Below, piece after piece: positions 1 through 6,791 of a stretch of 7,022 bases of DNA. Source of the stretch: an uncultured Eubacteriales bacterium. GTDB taxonomy: Bacteria; Bacillota; Clostridia; Oscillospirales; CAG-272. The notes below the pieces were generated by a model that ran no database searches, was not told the origin of the DNA, and saw only the letters and a program-made list of their open reading frames with translations. Both the position numbers and the translations under genes were made by a program. Location of the stretch: assembly GCA_900547565.1 (NCBI GenBank), contig URHI01000102.1, positions 1-7,022 of the forward strand. Direction: 5' to 3'. The stretch's first letter is position 1. Each line of letters starts with the position of its first letter.

Positions 1-474
1 GAAGTCCACCGCCGTCTGCACGTCGTTGGCGACGACGGAAGGTATGACGGGCTGACCGATGGACTCCATGGTGTCCTTGAAGAGCTGTCTGTCCTCCGCC
101 TTGTCGATCGCACGCGCGTCGGTGCCGAGCAGCGTGACATTGTGCTTTTTGAGAAAGCCGTCGTGAGCCAGCTGCATGGCGATGGTAAGTCCCGTCTGCC
201 CTCCAAGTCCCGCAAGCAGGCTGTCGGGCTTCTCTTTTTCAATTATTCTCTTGACCGTCTCCTCAGTGAGTGGCTCGAGATATATCTCGTCGGCAAGCGC
301 GTTGTCAGTCATTATCGTTGCCGGATTTGAGTTGACAAGTACAACATTTACTCCTGCATCCTTAAGAACGCGGCACGCCTGCGCACCGGCGTAATCAAAC
401 TCCGCAGCCTGCCCGATGACGATAGGGCCGGAACCTATTACCATTACTTTTTTAATACTTTTGTTCAGCGGCAT
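1..474 (-). CDS. carB: Carbamoyl-phosphate synthase large subunit, N-terminal part (cut by window edge)
   Basis: CarB makes carbamoyl phosphate from bicarbonate, two ATP and the ammonia channelled from CarA; the product feeds ArgF here and, in general, pyrimidine synthesis. Only the first 158 codons are present, out of roughly 1,070 usual for the family, and the frame is open to the window edge. Visible are the start of the first ATP-grasp (carboxyphosphate) half: VIGSGPIVIGQAAEFDYAG (residues 12-30), VLVNSNPATIMTD (45-57), GGQTGL (91-96) and DKAEDR (124-129). Arg129 falls at the same number as the ATP-binding Arg129 of E. coli CarB. The ATG at 474-472 lies inside the end of carA (23-base overlap) and is supported by GGGAGGG at 482-488, seven bases upstream. 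The overlap suggests coupled translation of the two subunits. The allosteric C-terminal domain lies outside the window, so its regulation cannot be read. Confidence 0.97.
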   Translation of the reverse strand, partial: MPLNKSIKKVMVIGSGPIVIGQAAEFDYAGAQACRVLKDAGVNVVLVNSNPATIMTDNALADEIYLEPLTEETVKRIIEKEKPDSLLAGLGGQTGLTIAMQLAHDGFLKKHNVTLLGTDARAIDKAEDRQLFKDTMESIGQPVIPSVVANDVQTAVDF

Positions 475-1534
475 TTCCGTTCCCTCCCATCATTGAAATA
501 AATCTGTCAAACAGGAACGACGTGTCCTTGGGACCCGAGCAGGCCTCAGGGTGAAACTGCACGGAAAAGGCGTTTATTTCCGGATAATCCATACCTTCGC
601 AGGTCTTGTCGTTGGCGTTTACAAAACTGACTTTTCCGCACCGCACACTGTCGGAGGCAACGGCGTAGCCGTGATTCTGGCTGGTTATGTATGTTCTCGT
701 ACCGTCGGTCTCGCGCACCGGCTGATTTACGCCCCGATGTCCGTATTTGAGCTTGTATGTCTCCCCACCGTTGGCAAGCGCCATCAGCTGGTGTCCGAGA
801 CATATTCCGAAGATCGGAAGTCTGCCGAGCAGTTTTTTAAGCTGTTCTATGCAGAATACGTTTTCCGCCGGGTCACCGGGGCCGTTTGAAAGCATAATAC
901 CATCGGGCGACAGCGCGAGAATTTTCTCCGCAGAATATGAAGCAGGGACGACCGTCACGCGGCACCCCCTTTTGCAAAGCTCACGTATAATGTTTTTCTT
1001 TGCGCCGTAGTCGACCAGAACCACCTCGTGCTTTTGCTCTCCGCACGCCTCATAGATCTCGGGCTGTGCGACGGTTACGCTCTCAACTGCCCGCGTTACG
1101 GCATATTTTTTCAGCTCTCCGTCGAGTACCGGCAGCTCCGTTGTGATATACGCGTTCATAACTCCGCTCTCACGCAGTATTTTTGTTATCTGACGCGTAT
1201 CCACGCCGTATATTCCGGGTATTCCGTTATCGCGCAGGAATTTATCTATTCCGTACTGTGCGCGGAAATTCGACGGAGTATCGCAATACTCACGAACCAC
1301 ATATCCGCGCAGTCGGCACTTCCCCTCAAAATCGTCCTCTATCATTCCGTAATTCCCGATAAGAGGAAAGGTCTGAAGTACTATCTGACCGTAGTAACTC
1401 GGGTCGGTAAGCGTTTCGATATATCCGCACATGCCGGTGGAAAATACCAGCTCGCCTATTCCCGGCACCTCCGCGCCGAAAGACAGCCCCTCAAATACAT
1501 GACCGTCCTCAAGTACAAGATAGGCTTTTTTCAT
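452..1534 (-). CDS. carA: Carbamoyl-phosphate synthase small subunit (glutamine amidotransferase)
   Basis: CarA hydrolyses glutamine and passes ammonia to CarB in the cytoplasmic synthase complex. The protein is 360 residues, normal for Gram-positive CarA. The N-terminal CarA-specific domain (about 1-150) carries FSTGMCGYIETLTDPSYYGQ (31-50) and FPLIGNYG (56-63). The class I glutamine amidotransferase domain (about 168-347) carries LSNGPGDP (215-222), the nucleophile elbow GICLGHQ with Cys245 (243-249), NHGYAV (287-292) and FHPEA with His328 and Glu330, so the catalytic triad is complete. The ATG at 1534 has GAGG overlapping the argF stop codon (TGAGG), and only seven bases separate the genes. 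The last 23 bases overlap carB. Position in an arginine operon suggests an arginine-responsive synthase, but a second, pyrimidine-linked copy elsewhere cannot be seen or excluded. Confidence 0.97.
   Translation of the reverse strand: MKKAYLVLEDGHVFEGLSFGAEVPGIGELVFSTGMCGYIETLTDPSYYGQIVLQTFPLIGNYGMIEDDFEGKCRLRGYVVREYCDTPSNFRAQYGIDKFLRDNGIPGIYGVDTRQITKILRESGVMNAYITTELPVLDGELKKYAVTRAVESVTVAQPEIYEACGEQKHEVVLVDYGAKKNIIRELCKRGCRVTVVPASYSAEKILALSPDGIMLSNGPGDPAENVFCIEQLKKLLGRLPIFGICLGHQLMALANGGETYKLKYGHRGVNQPVRETDGTRTYITSQNHGYAVASDSVRCGKVSFVNANDKTCEGMDYPEINAFSVQFHPEACSGPKDTSFLFDRFISMMGGNGNAAEQKY
482..488 (-). promoter_or_regulatory. Ribosome binding site of carB, inside carA
   Basis: On the minus strand this reads GGGAGGG, followed by seven bases and then ATG. 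It lies within the last codons of carA and decides the carB start, giving an N-terminus (MPLNKSIKKVMVIG) that matches the usual family start. Confidence 0.8.
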
Positions 1535-1541
1535 ACCTGCC

Positions 1542-2447
1542 TCACTGTCCGAGACACTTCACAAGCACTGCTTTCTGTGTGTGAAGCCGGTTCTCCGCCT
1601 CGTCGAATATCTCGCCCGCGTGAGCCTCAAGCACATCTGCGTCGATCTCCTCACCGCGGTGCGCAGGCAGGCAATGCATTACCATGGCATCCTTTGCGGC
1701 AACCGACATTACTTCCTTGTTTATCTGATATCCCCGGAATACCTTTTTGCGCTCCTCTGCCTCTGCTTCCTGACCCATTGATGCCCAGACGTCGGTATAG
1801 AGCACATCGGCACCCTCAGCCGCCTCAAGCACGCTGTCCGTACATGTGAATCTGCCGGTCTGAGCGGCCCACTTCATTATCTGAGCGTCTGGTGTATAGC
1901 CTGCAGGGCACGCAACCGATACACTCATGCCCATTTTGATGCCTCCGACAATAAGAGAATTGGTCATGTTGTTACCGTCTCCTATATAACAAAGCTTGGC
2001 TCCACTGATACCGCCCTTATGCTCACGTATGGTCATAAGGTCCGCAAGCACCTGACATGGGTGGCAATAGTCGGTAAGCCCGTTTATAATGGGTATCTGA
2101 CCGCACCTGGCAAGCGCTTCAACCTCCTTTTGTGAGTATGTTCTTATCATGATCCCGTCAAGATAACGCGAAAGAACACGTGCGGTATCTTCGATTGGCT
2201 CCCCGCGGCCTATCTGAAGATCACGTGAGCTAAGGAAAAGCGCCATTCCGCCGAGATCATACATACCGACCTCAAAGGACACACGCGTTCTTGTGGAGGA
2301 CTTTTCAAATATCATTCCAAGAGTTTTCCCTTTTAGAATGTGATGAGTAATTCCGTTTTTCTTTTCATATTTCAGCTGATCCGCCGTATTCAGTATTTCG
2401 TTTATCTCCTTATCGGACAGATCCATGAGTTTGAGCAAATGCTTCAT
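1542..2447 (-). CDS. argF: Ornithine carbamoyltransferase (anabolic)
   Basis: ArgF joins carbamoyl phosphate and ornithine to give citrulline and phosphate; the family works as a cytoplasmic trimer. At 301 residues it has the usual length. The carbamoyl-phosphate-binding domain shows STRTR (51-55), RTY (102-104) and HPCQ (129-132). The ornithine-binding domain shows DVWASMGQE (219-227, the DxxxSMG type) and HCLPAHRG (258-265) with the active-site Cys259. All signature residues are present. STRTR and the SMG loop separate it from aspartate carbamoyltransferase. The start ATG shares four bases with the argD stop (ATGA) and has a strong GGAGGT at 2457-2462. Surrounding biosynthetic genes, and the absence of arcA or arcC nearby, favour the anabolic form (argF) over the catabolic arcB; the distinction rests on context. 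Confidence 0.96.
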   Translation of the reverse strand: MKHLLKLMDLSDKEINEILNTADQLKYEKKNGITHHILKGKTLGMIFEKSSTRTRVSFEVGMYDLGGMALFLSSRDLQIGRGEPIEDTARVLSRYLDGIMIRTYSQKEVEALARCGQIPIINGLTDYCHPCQVLADLMTIREHKGGISGAKLCYIGDGNNMTNSLIVGGIKMGMSVSVACPAGYTPDAQIMKWAAQTGRFTCTDSVLEAAEGADVLYTDVWASMGQEAEAEERKKVFRGYQINKEVMSVAAKDAMVMHCLPAHRGEEIDADVLEAHAGEIFDEAENRLHTQKAVLVKCLGQ

Positions 2448-3607
2448 TTTTCCGCAACCTCCACAAGTATTTTTATTGCTTTTTCAAGCTGCTCCCAGGG
2501 AATATTCAGCGCCGGAAGCAACCTTACCTTTTGCTTTGCCTTTATTACAAGTACGCCGTTCTCGCGACATTCTGCGATCACCTCGTCAGCGGGTCTGAAA
2601 CATTCGACCCCGAGCATAAGCCCAAGTCCGCTGACACTCTTGATGCCTTTAGATCTTGAAAGAGTTTCCCTTATGTAACGGCTCTTTTCCCGGACTTCGC
2701 AGAGCAGTGCTTCATCGATACGGGAAAGAATGTTCAACGCTCCCGCGCAGCACACCGGATTTCCGCCGAAGGTGGAGCCGTTCATGCCCGGCTCAAATAT
2801 ATCCGCTACACGTTCTCCGAGCACTGTTACGCCTATGGGCAGGCCGCCTCCGATACCCTTTGCCGTGGTGAATATATCGGGCTTTATGCCATAATTCATA
2901 TATCCGTATAGCATTCCGCTACGCCCGTTTCCGATCTGCACCTCGTCCGCTATGAGCAAAAGATCCTCACTGCGTGCAAGCTCGGCAAGCCCGTCAATAA
3001 AGTCGCGCTCAAGCGCTATAACTCCGCCCTCTCCCTGGACGACCTCAAACATCACGGCACAGCACTTGTTTTGCGCCACAAGGCGCTTTACGTCATCTAT
3101 ATCGTTGGCATCCGCGTACACAAAGCCCGGAGTTAGCGGCGTGAAGCGCTCATGAAAGACATCCTGTCCCGTTGCGGCAAGGGTAGTCAGCGTTCTTCCG
3201 TGAAAGCTGTTGCAAAGCGTGACTATCGTGCTGTATCCGCTGCCCTTTGTGCGCTCTCCGTACTCTCTGGCAGCCTTGATCGCACATTCGTTTGCCTCAG
3301 CACCGGAATTGCTGAAAAACACCTTTTTCATACCCGTTCGTATACAGAGCTGCTCGGCAAGCAGTGCGCACGGCTCGCTGTAATAAAGGTTTGATGTATG
3401 CTGGATTTTTGAAAGCTGTGCCTCAACAGCCGCGGTCCATTCTTTGTCACACACACCGAAGGCGTTTACGGCGATTCCCGTTCCGAGATCAATGTATTCC
3501 CGCTCACTGTCATCGTATACAAGCGAGCCGGAGCCGCGCACCAGCGTAAGAGGAAAGCGCGCGTAAGTATTGGCCACGTAGGTTTTGTCGATATTTTTAA
3601 TGTTCAT
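2444..3607 (-). CDS. argD: Acetylornithine aminotransferase (PLP-dependent)
   Basis: ArgD moves the amino group of glutamate to N-acetylglutamate semialdehyde, giving N-acetylornithine. The protein is 387 residues and a class III, fold-type I aminotransferase. Motifs in order: RFPLTLVRG (17-25), SGAEAN (101-106, phosphate loop), FHGRT (135-139), GEGG (192-195), DEVQIGNGRSG with Asp221 contacting the PLP ring nitrogen (221-231), TTAKGIGGG with the PLP-binding Lys250 (247-255) and GSTFGGNP (277-284). An in-frame ATG 39 bases upstream (3646) would give a longer protein but has no ribosome binding site and adds 13 residues that do not look like the family. The chosen ATG has CGGGGA upstream and gives the usual start. 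It overlaps the argB end by 11 bases, and the modest binding site suggests coupling to argB translation. Some family members also act as succinyldiaminopimelate aminotransferase; context favours arginine. Confidence 0.95.
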   Translation of the reverse strand: MNIKNIDKTYVANTYARFPLTLVRGSGSLVYDDSEREYIDLGTGIAVNAFGVCDKEWTAAVEAQLSKIQHTSNLYYSEPCALLAEQLCIRTGMKKVFFSNSGAEANECAIKAAREYGERTKGSGYSTIVTLCNSFHGRTLTTLAATGQDVFHERFTPLTPGFVYADANDIDDVKRLVAQNKCCAVMFEVVQGEGGVIALERDFIDGLAELARSEDLLLIADEVQIGNGRSGMLYGYMNYGIKPDIFTTAKGIGGGLPIGVTVLGERVADIFEPGMNGSTFGGNPVCCAGALNILSRIDEALLCEVREKSRYIRETLSRSKGIKSVSGLGLMLGVECFRPADEVIAECRENGVLVIKAKQKVRLLPALNIPWEQLEKAIKILVEVAEK

Positions 3608-4475
3608 AGTTATTCCCCGAAATAAACATTGTTCCGATTCCCTCATCGGTAAGTGTTTCTATCAGTATTGCGTGCGGGATCCTTCCGTCTATTATGAATA
3701 CCTTTCGTACTCCGCGCCGTATTGCCTCAATACAGCAGTTGACCTTTGGGATCATTCCACCGCTTATAATTCCCTCTCGCATCAGCCTTGGCGCGTCGCT
3801 CACGGATATTTCGCTGATGAGTGTTGAGTCGTCGTTTTTGTCTCTGAGAATACCTGCTATATCCGTCATTGATATAAAGCTTTCCGCCTTGAGTTCGCCG
3901 GCAATTCTCGCCGCCGCGGTATCCGCATTTATATTGTAGGTATTGCCCTCGGAATCACAGCCCACTGTTGCCACAACCGGGATATAACCTTTTTCCAGCA
4001 CATCGAGTATTGGCGATACATTGACTTTTGTTATCTCTCCCACATACCCGAGCTTTTCGTCGCGTTTTTCGGCTACTATCATGTGACCGTCGATGCCGCA
4101 AAGGCCTACCGCCTTGCCGCCCTTGTTCTGAATAAGGTTGACAAGATTTTTGTTGACTTTTCCGGCAAGCACCATCTGTACTACGTCGACCGTTTCGCGG
4201 TCAGTGACTCGCAGCCCGTTTACAAACTCGGACTTCTTACCGATCTTACCGAGAAGCTCCGTGATCTCCGGGCCTCCGCCGTGCACGAGCACGACCTTTA
4301 TACCGATAAGCGAAAGCAGCACAATGTCTCCCATTACCGCCTCTTTAAGCTCATCGTTTATCATGGCGTTTCCGCCGTATTTTACCACAAGTATTTTGTT
4401 ATAGTATTTTTTGATATAAGGTAGTGCCTGTATAAGGACATCCGCCCTCTGTGAATTGGTGATCTCGGATTTCAC
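3597..4475 (-). CDS. argB: Acetylglutamate kinase, probably arginine-inhibited type
   Basis: ArgB phosphorylates N-acetylglutamate with ATP, the controlled step when acetyl groups are recycled by ArgJ. It is 292 residues and belongs to the amino-acid kinase family. Motifs: VVKYGGNAM with catalytic Lys32 (30-38), VLVHGGGP (62-69), NGLRVTD (86-92), YNINADTAAARIA (180-192), GGMIPKV with Lys244 (239-245) and HAILIE (268-273). Before the first kinase strand there is an extension of about 25 residues (RADVLIQALPYIKKYYNKIL) closely resembling Thermotoga maritima ArgB. In that enzyme the N-terminal helix links dimers into an arginine-inhibited hexamer; the short E. coli enzyme lacks it and is arginine-insensitive. 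Arginine inhibition here is therefore a good inference. The start is GTG, with AAGGAGGG nine bases upstream, 24 bases after argJ. The 3' end overlaps argD by 11 bases. Confidence 0.97.
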   Translation of the reverse strand: MKSEITNSQRADVLIQALPYIKKYYNKILVVKYGGNAMINDELKEAVMGDIVLLSLIGIKVVLVHGGGPEITELLGKIGKKSEFVNGLRVTDRETVDVVQMVLAGKVNKNLVNLIQNKGGKAVGLCGIDGHMIVAEKRDEKLGYVGEITKVNVSPILDVLEKGYIPVVATVGCDSEGNTYNINADTAAARIAGELKAESFISMTDIAGILRDKNDDSTLISEISVSDAPRLMREGIISGGMIPKVNCCIEAIRRGVRKVFIIDGRIPHAILIETLTDEGIGTMFISGNNYEH

Positions 4476-4484
4476 GGTAAAAAT

Positions 4485-4493
4485 CCCTCCTTT
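4485..4493 (-). promoter_or_regulatory. Ribosome binding site of argB (GTG start)
   Basis: The minus strand reads AAAGGAGGG, then nine bases, then GTG. It lies in the 24-base argJ-argB gap and supports the non-ATG start, which gives the MKSEITNSQR N-terminus. Confidence 0.85.
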
Positions 4494-4499
4494 TTAATA

Positions 4500-5711
4500 T
4501 CAGGTCCTGTAATCCCCGTTGATTTTAACGTAATCGTAAGTAAGGTCGCAGCCCCACGCAACGGCACACCCATCTCCGTCTCCGAGTGAAATATTTACCG
4601 TTATTTCACTCTCAAGCAGTATCTTTTTTGCCTCGCTCTCGGAAAAATCAACACCTGCACCTCCTTGGCAGACAAGTATACTGCCGGCAACAGATGTAAA
4701 TGACACATCTATTTTACTTACGTCAACGTCGGCTCCGCTGTACCCTATGGCGCAAAGAACACGCCCCCAGTTTGCGTCCGCTCCGAACATGGCCGCCTTA
4801 AAAAGCGAAGAACAAACCACCGACTTTGCCACCCTGCGGGCACTTTCTTGATCCGCAGCGCCGCACACCTTACATTCGAGCAGCTTTGTAGCCCCCTCGC
4901 CGTCCGCGGCAATCATGCGGCAGAGGTATGAGGTCACTGCGTGAAGAGCCTCACAGAAGGCGTCATAATCCGTCCCTTCCGAGTCGATCATCTTATTGCC
5001 CGCAAGTCCGTTTGCAAGCACCGTAACCATGTCGTTTGTGGACGTATCTCCGTCTACGCTCACCATATTGAAGGAGGTCTTCACATCCTCGCCGAGCGCC
5101 TTGCTGAGCATAGCGGGCGTTATAGCGCAGTCGGTTGTAACGAAAACCAGCATAGTCGCCATGTTGGGATGAATCATTCCGCTTCCCTTTGCGATCCCTC
5201 CGATATGACAGATTTTTCCGTCTGCCTCGAATTCGTATGCCGTCTCCTTGAGCTTGGTATCGGTCGTCATAATGCCCTCACAGGCAAAGCTACTGTTGTT
5301 TCCGAGTCCTGCGACAAGCGCCGGGATCCCGTTTTTTATAGGAGTGATGTCAAGTGGCTGACCTATAACGCCGGTGGACGCCACAACAACATCCTTGGGA
5401 GAAATGTTCAGCGCATCCCCGAGCAGCTCACACATCTGCGTTGCTATCTCTATTCCGTTTGCATTACAGGTATTGGCGTTCCCGCTGTTGCATATAACGG
5501 CACGGGCAAAGCCGTCAGAGATGTTGTCTTTTGTTACCGTAAGCGGTGCGCCCTTGACAAGATTCGTTGTATAAACGGCAGCCGCCGAGGCTCTGTTCTC
5601 ACTGTAGATCAGTGCAAGATCCTTCTTGGACTTATTTTTCCTTATTCCGCAATGTATGCCGTTGGCTTTAAAGCCTTTCGCGGCGCAAACGCCGCCCGAA
5701 ATTTTGTTCAT
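4500..5711 (-). CDS. argJ: Glutamate N-acetyltransferase / ornithine acetyltransferase (ArgJ)
   Basis: ArgJ moves the acetyl group from N-acetylornithine to glutamate, releasing ornithine and regenerating N-acetylglutamate; some members also acetylate glutamate from acetyl-CoA. The protein is 403 residues, the usual size. ArgJ precursors cut themselves into two chains before a threonine. The site is visible as GMIHPNMATML (178-188), predicting cleavage between Ala185 and Thr186, with Thr186 as nucleophile. Other family motifs are STGVIG (112-117, oxyanion-hole region), KGSGM (175-179), SVDGDTSTND (218-227), GADANWGR (310-317) and the C-terminal INGDYRT ending on Thr403. The ATG at 5711 has GGAGGG eight bases upstream; a farther in-frame ATG at 5792 lies inside argC and adds 27 residues foreign to the family. 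No argA is visible, so ArgJ could be bifunctional, but sequence alone does not settle that. Confidence 0.96.
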   Translation of the reverse strand: MNKISGGVCAAKGFKANGIHCGIRKNKSKKDLALIYSENRASAAAVYTTNLVKGAPLTVTKDNISDGFARAVICNSGNANTCNANGIEIATQMCELLGDALNISPKDVVVASTGVIGQPLDITPIKNGIPALVAGLGNNSSFACEGIMTTDTKLKETAYEFEADGKICHIGGIAKGSGMIHPNMATMLVFVTTDCAITPAMLSKALGEDVKTSFNMVSVDGDTSTNDMVTVLANGLAGNKMIDSEGTDYDAFCEALHAVTSYLCRMIAADGEGATKLLECKVCGAADQESARRVAKSVVCSSLFKAAMFGADANWGRVLCAIGYSGADVDVSKIDVSFTSVAGSILVCQGGAGVDFSESEAKKILLESEITVNISLGDGDGCAVAWGCDLTYDYVKINGDYRT

Positions 5712-5740
5712 ATCGGTGTCCCTCCAAAATTTTATACAGA

Positions 5741-6685
5741 TCAAAGTACGAGTCCGGTTGTACGCTCTGCACCCATAACGATATTCATACACTCCACCGC
5801 AGCGCCCGACGCCCCTTTCCCGAGGTTGTCGTATACCGCGACAAGAAGTATCCGCTCGTCGTTGCCGAATACGCCTATCTTCATTGAATCCCTGCCGGCA
5901 AGCTCATGTGCCGAAACAAAGCCGCCGTCACCAAGCTCCCCGCAGTAGGATACTATATCATTACCGTAGCATGCTTTATACACAAGCCTTATGTCCTCGG
6001 CAGTATATCCCGGCGCAAGGCTGTCCGCAAACAGCGGCACGGTTACCTCCATTCCGCTGTAAAAATCCGAAACTATCGGGCAGAAAACCGGAAATTTTTC
6101 AAGTCCGGTTATTCCCTTCATCTCTTTCAAATGCTTGTGATTCTGACCGAGCGCATACTGTCTCGGTGCGTCAAGCAGAAAGTCCCTTGCCTCCGTCTCA
6201 TATTCGGATATCATCTTTTTACCGCCTCCGCTGTATCCCGTGAGGGAGTGGCAGACAAGCTCAGCATCTTTACGTATGATGCCGGCGCTTATCAGCGGAT
6301 ACACCAGCGCGATAAATCCTCCTGCGTGGCACCCGGGAACCGCTATCCGACGCGATTTTGCAATATTTTCCGCGAATTCCGCTGAAAGCTCGGGAAATCC
6401 ATAAGCCCATCCGGGAGATGTCCTGTGGGCAGTGGAGGTGTCGATCACGGTGACATCCGGATTATCTATCATCTCCACCGCTTCCGCCGCAGCGGCATCG
6501 GGCAGACACAGAAACGCTATATCACAGTAATTGAGAGCCTCTTTCCTCCTTGATGGGGCCTTTCTCTCGTCATCGGACAGAGTGTGCAACACGATATCAT
6601 CGCGCGCTCCGAGTCTATCATGAATACGCAGTCCGGTGGTTCCGGCGCTTCCGTCTATGAATACCTTTTTTACCGCTGTGCTCAC
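5741..6685 (-). CDS. argC: N-acetyl-gamma-glutamyl-phosphate reductase, short (type 2-like) form
   Basis: ArgC reduces N-acetylglutamyl phosphate with NADPH to the semialdehyde. With the GTG start at 6685 the protein is 314 residues, shorter than the 340-350 usual for type 1. The nucleotide-binding start is VFIDGSAGTTGLRIHDRL (8-25); then come FLCLPDAAA (58-66), IDTSTAHRTSPGWAYGFPEL (81-100), the catalytic cysteine in VPGCHAGG (116-123, Cys119), GYSGGGK (150-156) and DNLGKGASGAAVECMNIV (286-303). GSAGTTG and PGCHxGG are the pattern I associate with type 2 ArgC; type 1 usually has GxTGYxG and PGCYPT. The reading frame stays open 70 codons farther upstream to an ATG at 6895, but that extension is AT-rich, runs through the promoter and is not family-like. 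GAGGAG lies 11 bases before the GTG. This is the first gene of the operon, 29 bases ahead of argJ. Confidence 0.95.
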   Translation of the reverse strand: MSTAVKKVFIDGSAGTTGLRIHDRLGARDDIVLHTLSDDERKAPSRRKEALNYCDIAFLCLPDAAAAEAVEMIDNPDVTVIDTSTAHRTSPGWAYGFPELSAEFAENIAKSRRIAVPGCHAGGFIALVYPLISAGIIRKDAELVCHSLTGYSGGGKKMISEYETEARDFLLDAPRQYALGQNHKHLKEMKGITGLEKFPVFCPIVSDFYSGMEVTVPLFADSLAPGYTAEDIRLVYKACYGNDIVSYCGELGDGGFVSAHELAGRDSMKIGVFGNDERILLVAVYDNLGKGASGAAVECMNIVMGAERTTGLVL

Positions 6686-6696
6686 AGTAGGTTCAA

Positions 6697-6704
6697 CTCC
6701 TCTC
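6697..6704 (-). promoter_or_regulatory. Ribosome binding site of argC (GTG start)
   Basis: The minus strand reads GAGAGGAG, then 11 bases, then GTG. The spacing is slightly long, but this is the only good site near the conserved N-terminus. It decides the start against the upstream ATG at 6895, which lies beyond the promoter. Confidence 0.75.
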
Positions 6705-6718
6705 TTGTAGGCTAAATA

Positions 6719-6736
6719 TGTGAATATAAATTCGTA
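6719..6736. promoter_or_regulatory. Putative arginine repressor box in the leader
   Basis: The plus strand reads TGTGAATATAAATTCGTA. Against the ARG-box consensus (two TGAAT/ATTCA arms around four A/T bases, with flanks) only one position differs: G instead of A at the end of the right arm. It lies just downstream of the predicted transcription start, at about +4 to +21, a position suited to repression of the operon. Confidence 0.7.
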
Positions 6737-6739
6737 ATA

Positions 6740-6757
6740 TATGAATATTATACATAT
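6740..6757. promoter_or_regulatory. Weak second ARG-box half, overlapping the -10 element
   Basis: The left arm TGAAT (6742-6746) is perfect and starts exactly 21 bases after the TGAAT of the 6719-6736 box, which is the 18 + 3 period of tandem ArgR boxes. The right arm is ATACA (6750-6754), one mismatch from ATTCA but one base too close. It covers the TATAAT element, so part of its sequence is constrained by the promoter. Confidence 0.4.
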
Positions 6758-6775
6758 TATTTGGGCTTTTGTCAA
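6747..6775 (-). promoter_or_regulatory. Consensus SigA/sigma-70 promoter of the arg operon
   Basis: Reading leftwards there is TTGACA (6775-6770), exactly 17 bases, then TATAAT (6752-6747). Both hexamers match the housekeeping sigma consensus perfectly and the spacer is optimal. Transcription should start near 6740, leaving an untranslated leader of about 55 bases before argC. That leader is too short for a T-box or a large riboswitch, so control is more likely by a repressor at this site. The flanking ArgR-like palindromes fit that. Confidence 0.88.
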
Positions 6776-6791
6776 TGCATAAAAATGCAAT
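6774..6791. promoter_or_regulatory. Putative arginine repressor (ArgR/AhrC) box overlapping the -35 edge
   Basis: The plus strand reads AATGCATAAAAATGCAAT, a palindrome of TGCAT and ATGCA around four A bases. By eye it matches 16 of 18 positions of the B. subtilis AhrC-type consensus (CATGAATAAAAATKCAAK). It shares two bases with the -35 hexamer, where a bound repressor would be expected to block RNA polymerase. The assignment rests on motif resemblance and operon context. Confidence 0.65.

Noticed and set aside
1028..1849. Open frame of 273 codons on the plus strand, antisense to carA and argF
   Set aside because: Spans the junction of two real genes in antisense and its translation is low-complexity and unlike any family I know.
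3608..3646. Longer argD start at 3646
   Set aside because: No ribosome binding site and a 13-residue non-family extension lying deep in argB.
5712..5792. Longer argJ start at 5792
   Set aside because: Would lie inside argC with 27 residues unlike ArgJ; the ATG at 5711 has GGAGGG at the right distance.
4941..5948. Open frame of 335 codons on the plus strand, antisense to argJ and the end of argC
   Set aside because: No family features, no ribosome binding site noted, and it lies entirely opposite two well-supported enzymes; it is a codon-bias shadow.
6686..6740. T-box, riboswitch or attenuator in the argC leader
   Set aside because: The predicted leader is only about 55 bases, with no stable hairpin or terminator and no T-box core seen.
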